Source: Panax quinquefolius
Lineage: Eukaryota; Streptophyta; Magnoliopsida; Apiales; Araliaceae
Assembly (NCBI GenBank): GCA_020205615.1
Contig: CM035151.1
Coordinates: forward strand, 11,804,565-11,868,564
Direction: 5' to 3'
Length of the DNA: 64,000 nt
Part shown: positions 1 to 11,813 of the stretch, piece after piece
How the letters are laid out: the number at the start of each line of letters is the position of its first letter
Numbering within the stretch: position 1 is the stretch's first letter
Position numbers and translations under genes: made by a program
Notes under the pieces: model-generated
Seen by the model: the letters and a program-made list of their open reading frames with translations, nothing else
What the model was told of the DNA's origin: nothing
The model's database searches: none

Positions 1-240
1 ACACGGTTCCGCTCTTTATTATTATTCGCATTTGGAACATCCTCATGCATGTGTTTTAAACCGGACTGGTTAAAATCTTTATCTTCTGTTGGAATATCCT
101 ATCTCATGTGTTTTACACCGGATCTTGTTCCATCTTTATTATTCTCATTGGAACATCCTCAATGGGTGTGAATTTCACCCGACTTTGGTTCCGTTATTAT
201 TATTCTGCTGGAATAACTTTGTCATCTGCCAATCTGCATG
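1..240 (+). repeat. ~60-bp LTR minisatellite (family A)
   Basis: Tandem degenerate copies of a unit reading roughly 'ttattattctcgttggaac', then 'atcctcatgcatgtg', then 'ttttacaccggacnggttcc'. Copy number and exact bases vary from LTR to LTR. The same array sits at the same place in every full family A LTR of the window: 7090-7360, 14195-14530, 20210-20560, 43260-43690, 49240-49700 and 55930-56215. Confidence 0.8.
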
Positions 241-1326
241 CATGGTGATTTCTTTTGTTATTCCATTCTTTATTATACCCAAATTGGTTAAAACTTTGAC
301 TTCTATACTCCATGAAGTTAGTAGAATATCTTTGATATTTGCGTTTCATCCAAGTATCTTTTCATGGAAATATTCTTCTCGATCATTCTTGAATTTTACT
401 CTACAAAACATGATCATGTTGACAATTTGGACGTTAATAATTCTGGATAAAATAATTCTTGAACTTGTTTTATTGAATTCTTATATCATTGTCATCATCC
501 TCATGTTTATATTTTTTTAAAGTCATCATGGCACATGTAGTGCATAGATGGACTTGGTATGATTATGACCGAGAGACTATTGGTGTAATCATGGTAGTAA
601 TGTTACAAATGATGTGGTAAAAATCCTCGATTAGTAGTAGTGCATTGATGGGCCGATTGTTGGCATGATCATGACCATTAATGAATACACAACTATTCTT
701 GGCGTGAATGCATGAATAATTGTGGTCGTGATACTAAAGAATATCCTTGGCAGTAGTGCGGGGGTGATTCGATGATGTGGATTATTTATTAAAATTTGAG
801 TCTCATTATAATAAATGATGAAAAACCTTTTAAATCATAAAAGATAGTAGATTTTATTTTCTACTTGACTCTTTTAATGGATTGCTTGTTCATTACCGCG
901 ATTAAACTTGATGTTTATTATATTTTATCGGTTTAACACTTTGTTGAAAGGCTAATGATAATTTATTCTACATTATCTTAGTCATAATATTTCTTCTTTG
1001 GGCTAGTTGAGCTCACCCTTTCTTTCACTTTGTTCTCTTCTTCAGAAATGAGAACATAGTTTGAGACGAAGTCGGGGAGCGGAGTAATGGTCCGGAGGAT
1101 AGCATTAGTAGTCCTCACTATTACGTGAAATAGTGTGATAATAATTGTAATGAGGACTCCTTTTGAGTTTGTATAATATCTAGTAGATAATATTTGTATT
1201 CAAACTCACGCTTTATGTCGTATTGCATACCCATACAGCTTATATTAGTAAGTTGTATTTAAATTCTGTACCATGTATCTGACTACCCAAGATGGGTAAT
1301 GTATACCTAATTTTGGGGGCGTCACA
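1..1326 (+). repeat. 3' portion of a family A LTR, cut by the window edge
   Basis: Sequence matching the downstream half of the family A LTRs elsewhere in the window. It opens inside the ~60-bp minisatellite (1-240), passes the conserved stretch with 'gggctagttgagctcaccc' near 1000, and ends at the canonical terminus ggggcgtcaca at 1326. It is followed directly by an inverted LTR piece starting at 1327, not by unique DNA. Its expected target-site flank is found instead at the far end of the inverted block (5986-5990, reverse complement taata). It is probably the 3' LTR of an element lying to the left, or a solo LTR. Confidence 0.85.
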
Positions 1327-2839
1327 GAATATATTATCGTTAGCCTTCAACAGTGTTAAACTGATATAATATAACAACCATCAAGTTTAACTGCAGCGGA
1401 ACAAGCAATCCATTAAAAGAGTCAAGTAGAGAATAAAATCTACTATCTTTTATGATTTAGAAGGTTTTTCATCACTTTTATCGCTGGGACTCAGTTTAAT
1501 AAATAATCTACATCATCGAATCACCCGTGCACTACGGCCAAGGATATTCTTTAGTATCACGACCACAATTATCCATGCACTATGGGCCAAGAATATTTGT
1601 GTATTCAATAATTATCATGATCATGCCAACAATCATCCATCAATGCACTACGCCAACGAGACTTTTACCACGTCATTTGTAATATTACTACTATGATTAC
1701 AATCAATAATCCTCGTCATAATCATACCAAGTCCATCTATGCACTATAGGCCACGTATGACTTTCAACAAAATATAAACATGAGGATGATGACAATGATA
1801 TAAGAATTCAATAAAACAAGAGTTCAGTGAATTCGTAAGAAAATAATGAAGGAATGAGCTTCTTGAATACAAAAGAATAATATCCCTTACCGTAAAATAA
1901 TACTTGATATAAGAGTAGTGAAGTAATGTGAAAACTTTTCTTCTATCTCTATAGTTTCTCTCTCTGTAGTTCAAATGAATTAAATAAGAAAATAATGAAG
2001 GAATGAGCTTTATTTATAGGAAAATGGAATGCATAAGAACTAATCCATGAACGGTCCAGATTGATTTACTTTAATCGACGGTCCATATTTAAAAAAAATC
2101 TTTTAAATAAAATATAATATATTCTATTTATATAAAAAGATTTTTACTATGCAAACACTATCTTGGGCACTATACAAATACTATGCATAATAAAATATAA
2201 TATATTCTATTTATAGAATAACTTTAATAAAGTATTCATTTTATATAAAAAAATTTACTATCGTAATAGAATATAATATATTCTATTTATAGAATAACTT
2301 AAATAAAGTATTCATTTTATATAAAAGATGTTTCTATTTTATTACGTTAATAATACTGAATAAAACAAAATTTCTAAATCAACAATAATTGAATCAAATA
2401 ATGTGAGATCTTATGCGAAGAATTATTGTAGCAATAATTGAACAAAATGAATGACTTCTCACATAAATATCAATAATCAATACAAATTGTCTTCTTATGC
2501 AACAACGCCAGATTCTCGTATTTTTTACTACTGAGTAGTTCAACAAGATCAACGAGTAAAATTTCCGTCGTTATTTTCAATAAAGTATTTTTGTCGCTTT
2601 CTCAATCCGACAATAATTACATTGTGGGGTCCACTAATGATTGTTATTCGTCATACGAATATTTCACATTTAAAATGAATATTCCCAGACCAATCTAAAT
2701 ATAATATGACAACTTGCATACTTTGCAAAATTTATAAATATTACCCACAACTATAACATTATCTCAAATTCACACCATAATATAAAAAAAATTATTTCGA
2801 GAAAATTAATTCTTTATTCATAAAATCTGGGGTTTCACA
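1327..2839 (-). repeat. Detached 5' part of the E2 5' LTR (inverted)
   Basis: Read on the minus strand this begins TGTGAAACCCCAGATTTTATG at 2839. Only E2's 3' LTR (18650) shares that start. It ends near 1327 with '…ggctaacgataatatattc'. The distinctive variant 'gatggttgttatattatatc' and 'ggctaacgataatatatt' also match only E2's 3' LTR (~21240-21298). The missing remainder begins at 15435, so I read it as E2's 5' LTR, split by E1 and then inverted. It lacks the minisatellite and has a family A type U3 where the 3' LTR has a family B-like block, so the two E2 LTRs are not identical throughout. A TATA-like tatttata lies near 2010. Confidence 0.75.
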
Positions 2840-3664
2840 GTGCTTCTTTTCTTTCTTTTTTTTTTAAATCTCAATCATTCATTAACTTGATCAATGGTAG
2901 AGATATTGGTTGCCAAATAGTATTCATGACAACCGGTTGCCATGGTTGCCCGGGCCCCTTAGATCTCATTGTCTCGAAGTACGTACACTCGGACCAACAC
3001 GATGTCCTCTTGAACCTTTATAACTTTCAATCCGGAAGTCCGATGGAGGCGTGTCATACCGTTCCGGAAAGCTCTTTTGAGAGCTACGCAATGACATAGG
3101 GTTTGCTTTTTTTTCGAATTCGGGAAGATGGGTTTATGACCAAAATGACATCTTGAATTATTCATTTGGCGATCCGTTAATTTGAAATTTTATGGTTTAC
3201 TTTTCGGAAGTGATCTGATAGCTCTTTGTGACCCTATTTGCAACTGTATTAGGTTTGTTGAAGTTAACTTATTAAAATGACCGTTTTGCCCTTCCGGGGG
3301 TTGTCTCCAAGGTTGACTGCTGTTGAATATGTCTTTTCTCAGGGTTATCTTCGAGGTTGATTTGATGTCCCATGATGCTGTCTCCGGGGTTGGATTTGAT
3401 ATTGTGGTATTCCAGGGTTATATTTGGAATAGAAAAAGACGTTTTTACCCTCTTACATAGTTAATAAAAAAAATGAAATTTCGAGTGTTTACAAATTTGT
3501 TTTAGATATTGGCCCACAAAGAAGTTTATATAAGTTTGGCCTCTAAAACTCTATTGAAGGACTCCAGTCACACCAATAAAAGATTCATCAACCAATGTCA
3601 AATAACTATTTTAAAGAAATAAAACAAAAAATGTTACAATTAAAATTTTGTATAAAATGCTCTT
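2840..3664. other. Unique intergenic DNA, no gene seen
   Basis: Begins 'gtgcttcttttctttc', the inverse complement of an A-rich stretch ending in agcac. From about 2890 to 3470 it is less AT-rich than its surroundings and contains a short open stretch on each strand, neither of which resembles a known family to me. It may be a decayed transposon fragment. The rest is simple AT-rich sequence. Confidence 0.5.
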
Positions 3665-4055
3665 ATTGCCCCCCACGTGATAGCTTAGTGGTAAGACTGT
3701 AAAATGAGCAAACAGTTCAAACTCGATTCATATTCGCTCGATTAAAAGTTCCATTTGAGCTCGACTCGAGATATAAATAATTCAAATATAAGCAAATTTA
3801 AAAGTTCGATAAATTACTCGAACCTCTTCAAATTATAATTTTTTTATTGATACTCGGATTATATTCGTTCGAAAAGTTCAAACCGATCGAGCTCAATAGC
3901 TAAACAAAAATCAATTAAATTTTATTTTATACTCGATAAATTTTATAAATTAAATATGAACAATTCAATACTCGACTCAATTTATTTATACCCTTACTTG
4001 GTGGCAACAAAGTCATGACCTTAGGTCCAACACCATTAGGCCGTGATTCTATTTT
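3665..4055 (+). repeat. SINE-like repeat split by a CTCGA-rich insert
   Basis: 3681-3691 reads tagcttagtgg, a good match to the RNA polymerase III A box (TRGCNNAGYNGG), followed by taagactg. Sequence that would plausibly continue a tRNA-derived SINE ('acttggtggcaac', 'cttaggtccaacacc') resumes at about 3992-4036. Between them (about 3701-3991) lies a stretch rich in gctcga/actcga motifs like the one at 40935-41470. The SINE assignment rests on the A box and layout only; the B box is weak. Confidence 0.35.
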
Positions 4056-4749
4056 TTATCACTCTAATTTAGTTGATAAAAATATATTAGCTTAACGTTA
4101 TAATGTTTTTAATATATTATTAATTTTTATGTTTAGTTGATTAAATACTATCATACCATCTCTATTACAATTTTAGTTAATAAATTAATATTAATGATAA
4201 ATTTAGATAATTATATTTATATATAAAAATAATAGTGTTGTAAATGTATTTATATTTCTAACTTTGGAGCGGAGGGATTATATCAAATGGAACTACTTCA
4301 TTCGAATCGACTTTTCTGGTATTCTCAGCCCAAAGTCTTCTCGTTGAACCCAATGGGGTTCCTTTACGATTGGAGTAGTCCCTTTTACGAACAGTTAAAA
4401 GAATGGTGTTGGGCCACTCAGGAGAAATATTGTTTGACCCAGAAGACATATTTGTATATAAATTTTTGTAAGTTCAAAGGTGTTATGTATTTCTTTAATC
4501 TTTAGTGTATGTAATTGACTGAAAAATCAACATTGTTAATTTTGAAAATATAATATCATTTTCCCAAAATTTTCCTACTATTATGCAAGTATATTAAAAA
4601 ATGGCGACCATAAGGGTCTCAAATTTATAATTTAAAAAAGTATCCCAAATAATATGTTATCATAATATTAATTTGGTAGATCTCATTTGATTGGCTATCT
4701 TATAAATTATCATTAAAATATTTAATGACGTGTCATTTAAGACCATTAA
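4056..4749. other. Intergenic DNA; open stretches of unknown nature
   Basis: AT-rich. Around 4258-4505 a less AT-rich block is open on both strands (about 63-72 codons). I recognise no domain, codon pattern or splice structure in it. It may be a fragment of an old transposon or captured exon. No promoter, terminator or RNA gene was seen. Confidence 0.4.
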
Positions 4750-5065
4750 CATTACGCAGATATGAAAATTGGACATGAGTGTATTTGAATTTTACTTATT
4801 TGTATTTTTACTCACCATTAGGAGTCAAAATACAAATAACTGAAATTCAAATTCAATTTTAATATCCACATAAATTTTTTATTAACATTACTCATTAAAA
4901 AACAGGTGATGCTAAGGGTCTTTTAATTTTTGTTCTCAAAGATAAAAATTGTCTTAAATAATGTGTTACCATAACATTAGTGGATTGAATATATTTTATA
5001 TAATTAATTATGAAAATATCATATTATTTATATAAAAAATTTGAGACCGGTAGCATTATTCTTTA
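4750..5065. repeat. Two short MITE-like inverted-repeat elements
   Basis: 4755-4880 has the same arrangement as 41665-41790: 'ttacttatttgtatttt' on one side and 'aaaatacaaataa' on the other, with near-complementary ends. 4910-5062 is bounded by gatgctaagggtctt on the left and a near reverse complement (aagacc-like, 'gagaccggtagcatt') on the right. Neither has coding capacity. Both look like small non-autonomous DNA transposons; superfamily not determined. Confidence 0.4.
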
Positions 5066-5689
5066 AAAAAACAAGCACTTGGCATAATTTTTATACGGCA
5101 AAAAGCATTTTTTGGCCACTGTGGTTATAGTGATTTAACGAATTAGCCACTGTATTTTTAAAATATTCAATTATCCCACTGAACTTTTTAAAAATGTTCA
5201 ATAAGCCCATTCCGTCTAATTTTTTAGACGGACGTTAAAAAATATCATACGTGGCAGTTTAAAAGTAAAATAAAAATAAAAGAAACGACATGTAAATGCT
5301 GATGTGGCTCATCTTCTTCCTCAGTCGGGTCAACCCGACTCGTACACATTTAAAAGGGTCAAATGCTGATTCAGGTCCTTGGTGAGCTTTCCTTATATTC
5401 CGCACTAGTCAGGGCAACTTGTGAAGAGCCACATGAAATTCAATAGATCTAGGGCGGCGATCTAGCATGAAATTCCTCTACACACATTCATATATACACA
5501 AGCGGATCTCGTATCATTGTATTCTCAAATTCTAGGATCGCTCTGTCGCATCTTGTTGGAGGCGTTGATTTAGGGAATCGCCGGCGAAGATATCGATTGT
5601 AGATTTTGGCTGGGAAAAATATTTGATTTTGGTAGGAAAAAATGGGAGAAAAGATCGTAGATTCTGTAAAGCAACTCCTGTCTTGTGGA
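5066..5689. other. Intergenic DNA, repeat-like first half
   Basis: 5090-5280 reads like a common dispersed plant repeat ('ttggccactgtggttatag', 'attagccactgta', 'ccgtctaattttttagacgg'), the last of these being a small hairpin. 5390-5690 is more GC-balanced and UTR-like ('gggaatcgccggcgaag'), with no reading frame I can assign. It may be a captured gene fragment, but nothing confirms that. Confidence 0.4.
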
Positions 5690-5990
5690 TGAATATGAAG
5701 ATAAATATTATAATATTAATTTTATTAATATTATAAATATTTAGGTAAAGAAAAAGAAATAAAATAAAACATACATATTAATTATAAATATTATAATATT
5801 AATTTTTATAAATATTATAAATATTTAGGTAAAGCAAAAAAAGAAAAGAAAACATAAAAATATTTTTATTTTTAAAAATTTTATAAGTATTTTAAAACAT
5901 AAAAATATTTTTATTTTTATTTTTCAAAAAAAACATACATATTAATTATAAATATTATACTTTTAATTTTTATTAATATTATACATATTA
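5690..5990. repeat. AT-rich direct repeats at the inversion breakpoint
   Basis: Three degenerate copies of a unit containing 'aaatattataatattaattt' and, in the first two, 'aaatatttaggtaaag', at about 5700-5760, 5778-5835 and 5935-5990. The third copy is cut by the LTR beginning at 5991. The last five bases, tatta, are the reverse complement of the target-site flank expected for the LTR that ends at 1326. Confidence 0.6.
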
Positions 5991-8273
5991 TGTGACGCCC
6001 CCAAAATTAGGTATACATCACCCATCTTGGGTAGTCAATGAATCGTGGTATGTAATTTAAATACAACTTACTAATATAAGCATGTGGTATAATATCGACA
6101 TAAACTGTGAGTTTGAATACAAATATTATCTACTAGATATTATATAAACTCAAAAGGAGTCCTCATTACAATTATTATCACACTATTTCACGAATAGTGA
6201 GGACTAGTAATGCTTATCCTCTCGGACCATTACTCCGCTTCCCGACTTAAGTCCCAATGGTGTTCTCATTTCAAGAAGAAATAATGAAAGAAAGGGGTGA
6301 GCTCAACTAGCCCAAAGAAGAAATATTATGACTAAGATAATGCGTAATAAATTATCATTAGCCTTCAACAAAGTGTTAAACGATAAAATATAATAAACAT
6401 CAAGTTTAATCTGCAATGAACAAGCGATCCATTAAAAGAGTCGAGAAGAAAATAAAATCTACTATCTTTTATGATTTAAAAGGTTTTTCATCACTTTATA
6501 TAGCAGAGACTCGACTTTAATAAATAATCCACATCATCGAATCACCCCCCACTACTACTGCCGAGGATATTCTTTAAGATCACGACCACAATTATTCATG
6601 CACTACGGGCCAGAATAGTTGTGTATTCATTAATGGTCATGATCATGCCAACAATCATCCCATCAATGCACTACTACCAATCGAGGATTTTTACCACATC
6701 ATTTGTAACATTACGGTTATGATTACACCGAATAGTCTCTGGTCATAATCATACCAAGTCCATCTATGCACTTTGAGGCCGCGTATGACTTTAAAAAAAA
6801 ATATAAACATGAGGATGATGACAATGATATAAGAATTCAATAAAACAAGTTCAAGAATTATTTTATCCGGGAATTATTAACGTCCCAAATTGTCAACATG
6901 ATCTTCGTTTTGTAGAGTAAAATTCAAGAATGATCGAAGAATATTTCCATGAAAAGATCTTTGGATGAAACGCAAATATCGAGGATATTCTACTAACTTC
7001 ATGGAGTATAGAAGTCAAAGTTTTAACCAACTTGGTATAATAAAGAATGGAATAACAAAAGAAATCACCACGCATGCGGTGCTTGATAGATGAAGTTATT
7101 CCAATGAATAATAATAACGGAACCAGGTCGTGAAATTAATACCAGCGGGATGTTCCAAATGAAATAATAAATATGGAACCCGGATCCGGTGTAAAACACA
7201 TAAATAGGATATTTCAACGGAATGATAAAGATTTAACCCGGTCCGTGTAAAACACGATGTGGATGTTCCAATGAAATAATAGAAAAATGTCACCAAGTAT
7301 AGGGTAAACCACGTATACGAGTTATTCCACGAATAATAATAAGCAATGGAATAACAACAGTTCTCTTCATGAATTAAGAAAGAATAACACCCTTACGAGT
7401 ACAACAAATAATATTCCCTACCTTAGAAGAATTGAATATTGGCAAAGTGAAGTAGCGAGAATACTTTTCTTCTTTCTCTATAGTTTCTCTCTAGAGTTTC
7501 GGTTGAATTAAGTAAGAAAATAATGAAGGAATGAGCTTCTATTTATAGGAAAATAGAATGCATAGTAATTAATCCATGAGCGGTCCAGATTGATTTACTT
7601 TAATCGACGGTCCATATTTAAAGCAAAATCTTTTAAATAAAATATAATATATTCTATTTATATAAAAATATTTTACTATGCAAACACTATGCAATACTAT
7701 ATGCAAAACACTATGCAACACTATGCATAATAAAATATAATATATTTTATTTATAGAATAACTTTAATAAAGTATTACATTTTTATATAAAAAAGATGTT
7801 TCGTTTTATTACGTTAATAATCTGAATAAAACAAAACGCGTCATTATCGCTATAATAATTCATATTATTAATCGACAATAATGGAATCAAACCGAGTGAC
7901 TTCTCACATAAGCATTAATAATCAATACAGGTGTCTTCTTATGCAACCACACGTATTCATCGTACTTTTACTACCGAGTAGTTCAACGAAGATCAACGGT
8001 AAAACTTCCGCCGTTATTTCAATAAAATATTTTTGTCGTTTTCATGATCCGACAATAATTACATTGTAGGGTCCACCAATGATTGAGTAGTTATACGAAT
8101 ATTCCTCGCTAAACCGAATATTTCCCCCAATCGAATAATATAACCACTTGCATACTTTGCAAAATTTATAAATATTACCCACAACTATAACATTATATCA
8201 AATTTATTCTATAATATTCAAAATAATATTTATAGAAAATTCATCTTTATTTATAAAAGCTGGGGGTCTTACA
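5991..8273 (-). repeat. E1 3' LTR (family A)
   Basis: Bounded by tgtgacgccccc at 5991 and gggtcttaca ending at 8273, i.e. TG…CA in element orientation. 2,283 bp. Contains the minisatellite (7090-7360) and a TATA box (ctatttata, 7539-7547, minus). Pairs with 13098-15434. Because this LTR also marks the right edge of the proposed inversion, its left part may be a recombinant with the LTR ending at 1326. Confidence 0.9.
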
Positions 8274-8285
8274 ACCTCCCTTAAC
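8274..8285 (-). other. E1 polypurine tract
   Basis: acctcccttaac on the plus strand, i.e. a purine run aagggaggt immediately upstream of the 3' LTR. This is the primer site for second-strand synthesis. E5 (44811), E2, E3 and E6 have the same arrangement. Confidence 0.85.
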
Positions 8286-8461
8286 ATGAAATTTAAGCCC
8301 TCGAAATTAGAATGTGCGATACTGGTATGTCGAAGAGGTAAGGATACCTTGATTTCATTTGATTCTAACTCCCAAGTCATTTCCTCAACATCTTGGTTCC
8401 TCCACAAAACTTTGACTTGAGGTATAACCTTGGAACGTAGAATATGTTCCTTCTTATCCAA
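8286..8461 (-). pseudogene. E1 pol C-terminus, chromodomain-like
   Basis: The minus-strand translation shows DKKEHILRSKVIPQVKVLWR followed by NQDVEEMTWELES. This is the typical end of chromovirus integrase, where a chromodomain-like module targets insertion to heterochromatin (family knowledge). The motif V-x-W-x-x-x-x-x-x-x-T-W-E is visible. The frame after it shifts, so the usual RYPYLF ending is garbled. E3 (32890-33093) and E5 (44821-44966 and 47737-47800) carry homologous tails. Confidence 0.8.
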
Positions 8462-9610
8462 AATTTGAACAGAACCTCTTCATACGTCAAATCTTCCGCT
8501 ATTTCATCCTGGTTCTAACTTCAATAATATGGTTCGGGTCTTTCACATATTTACGTAACATGGATATGTGAAAAAGCGTTATGAACACGAGAGACATATT
8601 TAGCGGTAAAGTGAGTCTATAGGCCACGCTTCCTACTCGATCGAGGATTAAAATGGACCGATGAATTGAGGATTAAGTTTTCCTCTCTTTCCAAATCTTG
8701 TAACTCCTTTCCATGGAGCAACTCTTAACAACACATGATCTCTATATCAATTCCACGTCCTTTCGATGAAGATCAAGATAACTCTTTTGTCGATTTTGTG
8801 AGGTTTTTATACGTTGTCGGATCGTTTGAATCTTTTCGTAGTCATGCGTACCAACTCCGGTCCCAACAACGTTGCTTCACCCACCTCATCCCAAAGATCT
8901 TTGGAGAACGACACTTTCTTCCATACAACGCTTGAATGGAGCCATGCTAATACTTGTTTGATAAGCTGTTGTTGTAGGAAAACTCCACCAATGGTAAGAA
9001 CTTGTCCCAACTCCTTGAAATCAAGGACCACGAGTCTTAATAGATCTTCAAGAGTTTGAATAGTCCTCTCCGATCGTCTTCGTCTGTCGAGGATGATATC
9101 TTAGAAGCTAAATCGTGAAGTCTGTGCCCATAGCTTTTTGCAAACTAACCCAAAATTGTGAAGTGAATCTTGGGTCTCGATCGAAACTATGGATACCAAA
9201 GATACCATGCGATCTTACAATCTCGTTTATGTACATCTGAGCAAGACGTTCAAGTGTATAAGTTTCTCGTGTCGGTAAGAAATGAGTAGACTTGGTCAAT
9301 CTATCAACAATGACCCAAATCGCATCAATGCCTTGAGAAACCTTAGGAAGACCGTGAATGAAATCCATGGTAATGTGCTCCCACTTCCATTCTGGAATTT
9401 CAAGTGGTTGCGATGGACCTTTTGGTACTTGATGCTCCGCTTTAACTCGTTGACAAGTTAGACACCTTGAGATAAACAGATGCTATCTCTCTCTTCATAT
9501 TGCTCCACCAAAATGTATGGCGAATATCATGATACATTTTGGTACTCCCGTGATGGATTGCAAATGGTGTGTTGTGCGCCTCCATCATGATATTATACTT
9601 TAAATCGGTA
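8462..9610 (-). pseudogene. E1 integrase (broken)
   Basis: Integrase inserts the cDNA copy into host DNA. Seen from the N-terminus: the zinc-binding HHCC module, with histidines in EAHNTPFAIH (~9555-9600) and cysteines in CLTCQRVK (~9444-9470); the catalytic core, with MDFIHGLPK (first Asp, ~9360) and DRDPRFTS (second Asp, ~9170); and the Glu region near 9070. 9108-9368 is an uninterrupted 86-codon stretch. Then 'SFSKDLWDEVGEATLLGPE' (~8880) and the GPF-like C-terminal region. Several frameshifts separate these blocks. Confidence 0.85.
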
Positions 9611-10240
9611 TCGTTAGAAACACAAAGTCCGGAGTTGACTCAAGTATTCCTTCTTCATCGATTCTTGCTTCCGCGATAGCACCTTCTTGCACTTTCTTCC
9701 TCATACGCGTCACCTCCGGTCCGTAGCTTGAGCATCTTTAACTTTATCGATTAAAGTCGGTTCTACTCAGATATTCACTATCATCACATGCGTCCCCTGG
9801 AGTCTTTAACTCTATCTCCATCCTTTGCAAGTCACACAAAATGGGCCTTTGCGTTGACAATAACGCACCAGATTCGTGCTTCACGTATGATCTTCTACTC
9901 AATCGTCAGCTACCACGTTCGCTTTTCCAAGATGGTATTGGATGGTATGATCATAATCTTTCAATAGTTCAAGACAACGTCGTTGTCGTATGTTGAGTTC
10001 CTTTTGAGTGAAGAAATATTTGAGGCTTTTATGATCCGTAAAGATTTCTACTTTCTCCCCATACAAGTAATGCCTCCAAATTTTAAGTGCAAAAGATAAT
10101 AACCGCTAACTCCGGATCATGAGTAGGATAATTCCTCTCATATTCTTTGAGTTATCATGAGGCATAAAGCTATAACTTTTCCATGTTGCATGAGAACACA
10201 TCCCAACCCTTTGCTGAAGCATCACAGTAGATGACAAATC
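9611..10240 (-). pseudogene. E1 RNase H region (broken)
   Basis: RNase H removes the RNA strand during reverse transcription. The block containing DASAKG (~10205-10225) begins the domain, and the [10 protein letters not shown] motif (~9900-9955) closes it. The GLGCVLMQ motif is frameshifted right after AKG. 9611-9880 is the linker to integrase. Confidence 0.75.
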
Positions 10241-11160
10241 CTCAAGGCGGATGGTATTGTCCGAACAGTCTTTGAAATAAGTCTCCTCTTGAGTTCTTGA
10301 AAACTCTTCTCACATTCTTCGCTCCAATCGAACTTTGTATCTTTTCGAGTCACCGAGTCATGGAGTAGCGATTCGAGAAAATCCTTCCACGAATCTCCGA
10401 TAATAACCAATTAAATCGAGAAAGCTACGTGCTTGATCATCGATTTAAGTTGTTCCCGACTTTGAATAGCTTCAATCTTTCTTTGGTCAACAGATATTCC
10501 ATGACTTGATACCACGCGCCCAAGGAATGCTACTTCTTCAAGCCGAACTCGCATTTCTTCAACTTGGCATAAAGCTTATATTCACGAAGCTTTTGGAGTG
10601 TCGACCTCAAGTGTTGCTTTCATGATCTTCACGGCTTTTGGAATAAATAAGGATGTCATCAATAAAGACGACCACAAAGTGATCTAAATATTCCTTGAAT
10701 ACTCGGTTCATCATATCCATGAAGGCGGTGAGGAGCATTAGTCAATCCAAAGGACATGACTAGGAATTCATAATGCCCGTCTGAGTTACAAAGCCGTCTT
10801 GAAATGTCGGTGGTTCTAATCTTCAATTGGTGATATCCAAAGCGAAGATCTATCTTTGAAAAGAATTTGGCTCCTTGCAATCGGTCAAATAGGTCATCAA
10901 TACGTGGCAATGGATACCTATTTTGATGGTGACATGATTCAACTCCAGATAATCAATACAAAGTCACATACTCCCATCTTTCTTCTTCACGAATAGAATA
11001 GGAGCACCCCGAGGAGAAGTACTAGGACGAATAAAGCCAATGTCTAACAATTCCTCAGTAGTTGGGTATTTAACTCCTGCGGTTCAATAGAGCCATTCGA
11101 TATGGGGGCTTTGGAAATAGGTTTTGTCTGGGGTTCAAGGTCGATACAAAATTCAATTTC
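10241..11160 (-). pseudogene. E1 reverse transcriptase (broken)
   Basis: RNA-dependent DNA polymerase. Motifs seen on the minus strand: the linker 'PISK' followed by the RT start near 11100; '[20 protein letters not shown]' (10910 downward), then '[11 protein letters not shown]'; the catalytic box [14 protein letters not shown] at about 10635-10680; and 'EVAFLGRVVSSHGIS'-like sequence near 10500-10550 in shifted frames. The two catalytic aspartates of the box are intact; the overall frame is broken at least four times. Confidence 0.85.
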
Positions 11161-11740
11161 ACGCTCTAGGGTAGGCCAGAAGTTCTTCGGGAATACGTCG
11201 GAAATTTATTAACAATAGAAATATCGTTCAAAACTGGCGTATTTTTGTTTAAATCGTGACATGAGCTAAGAAAGCTTGACATCCGTTTTTCAATAAGCGA
11301 ATAGCTTTATGGCTTGAGATGGCCGTGATTGATTTTAATGGTTTGGTCGTTTGAATTAGCGATAATAGGTTGATTAGGAATATGAAAGCTAACAACCTTA
11401 CGAAAATAATCAATTTTTGCATGATAAGTAGTTAACCAATCAATCCCTAGAATCACGTCAAATGCAAGTATTTTAATGAAATAAGATCGACGGAGTAATG
11501 TGAGGGTACCGATTTGAACCAAACAAGACTTATAAACGATGGATGTAATGAAGGTTTCTCCCAACGGAGTTTCCACGAGATAAGTCAAAGTCTAATTTCT
11601 CGAGTCAAATTTAATCGATGGCGCAAGTAGGAGAAATAAAAGAATGGGTAGAACCGGTATCAAATAAAGTATAGACTTCATTAGAGTTTATGATAAGCTT
11701 ACCCGTGATGACCTCATTCGGGTTCCTTGCTCTCTGGAGG
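11161..11740 (-). pseudogene. E1 aspartic protease and linker
   Basis: Retropepsin-type protease that would cut Gag-Pol. The active-site motif DTGSTHSF is encoded near 11650-11680, preceded by 'VYTLF'. 11307-11588 is open (93 codons) and includes ETPLGETFITSIVYKSC and DVILGIDWL. A frameshift lies between the active-site Asp and ETPLGE. The catalytic triplet D-T-G is intact here, unlike E2 (DTS) and E5 (DLG). Confidence 0.85.
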
Positions 11741-11813
11741 TCACAACAAACGCTTCTCCTTTAGCCTTCTGGGTTTTGACTTTTACTCGGGGACGACCTT
11801 TGGTGCCTCCATC

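Noticed and set aside
2880..3170. Small gene with overlapping frames on both strands
   Set aside because: About 70 codons each way, no start context or homologous motif recognised; the less AT-rich composition is the only hint.
4258..4505. Possible host exon
   Set aside because: Open on both strands, no splice signals or recognisable protein; too little to call a gene.
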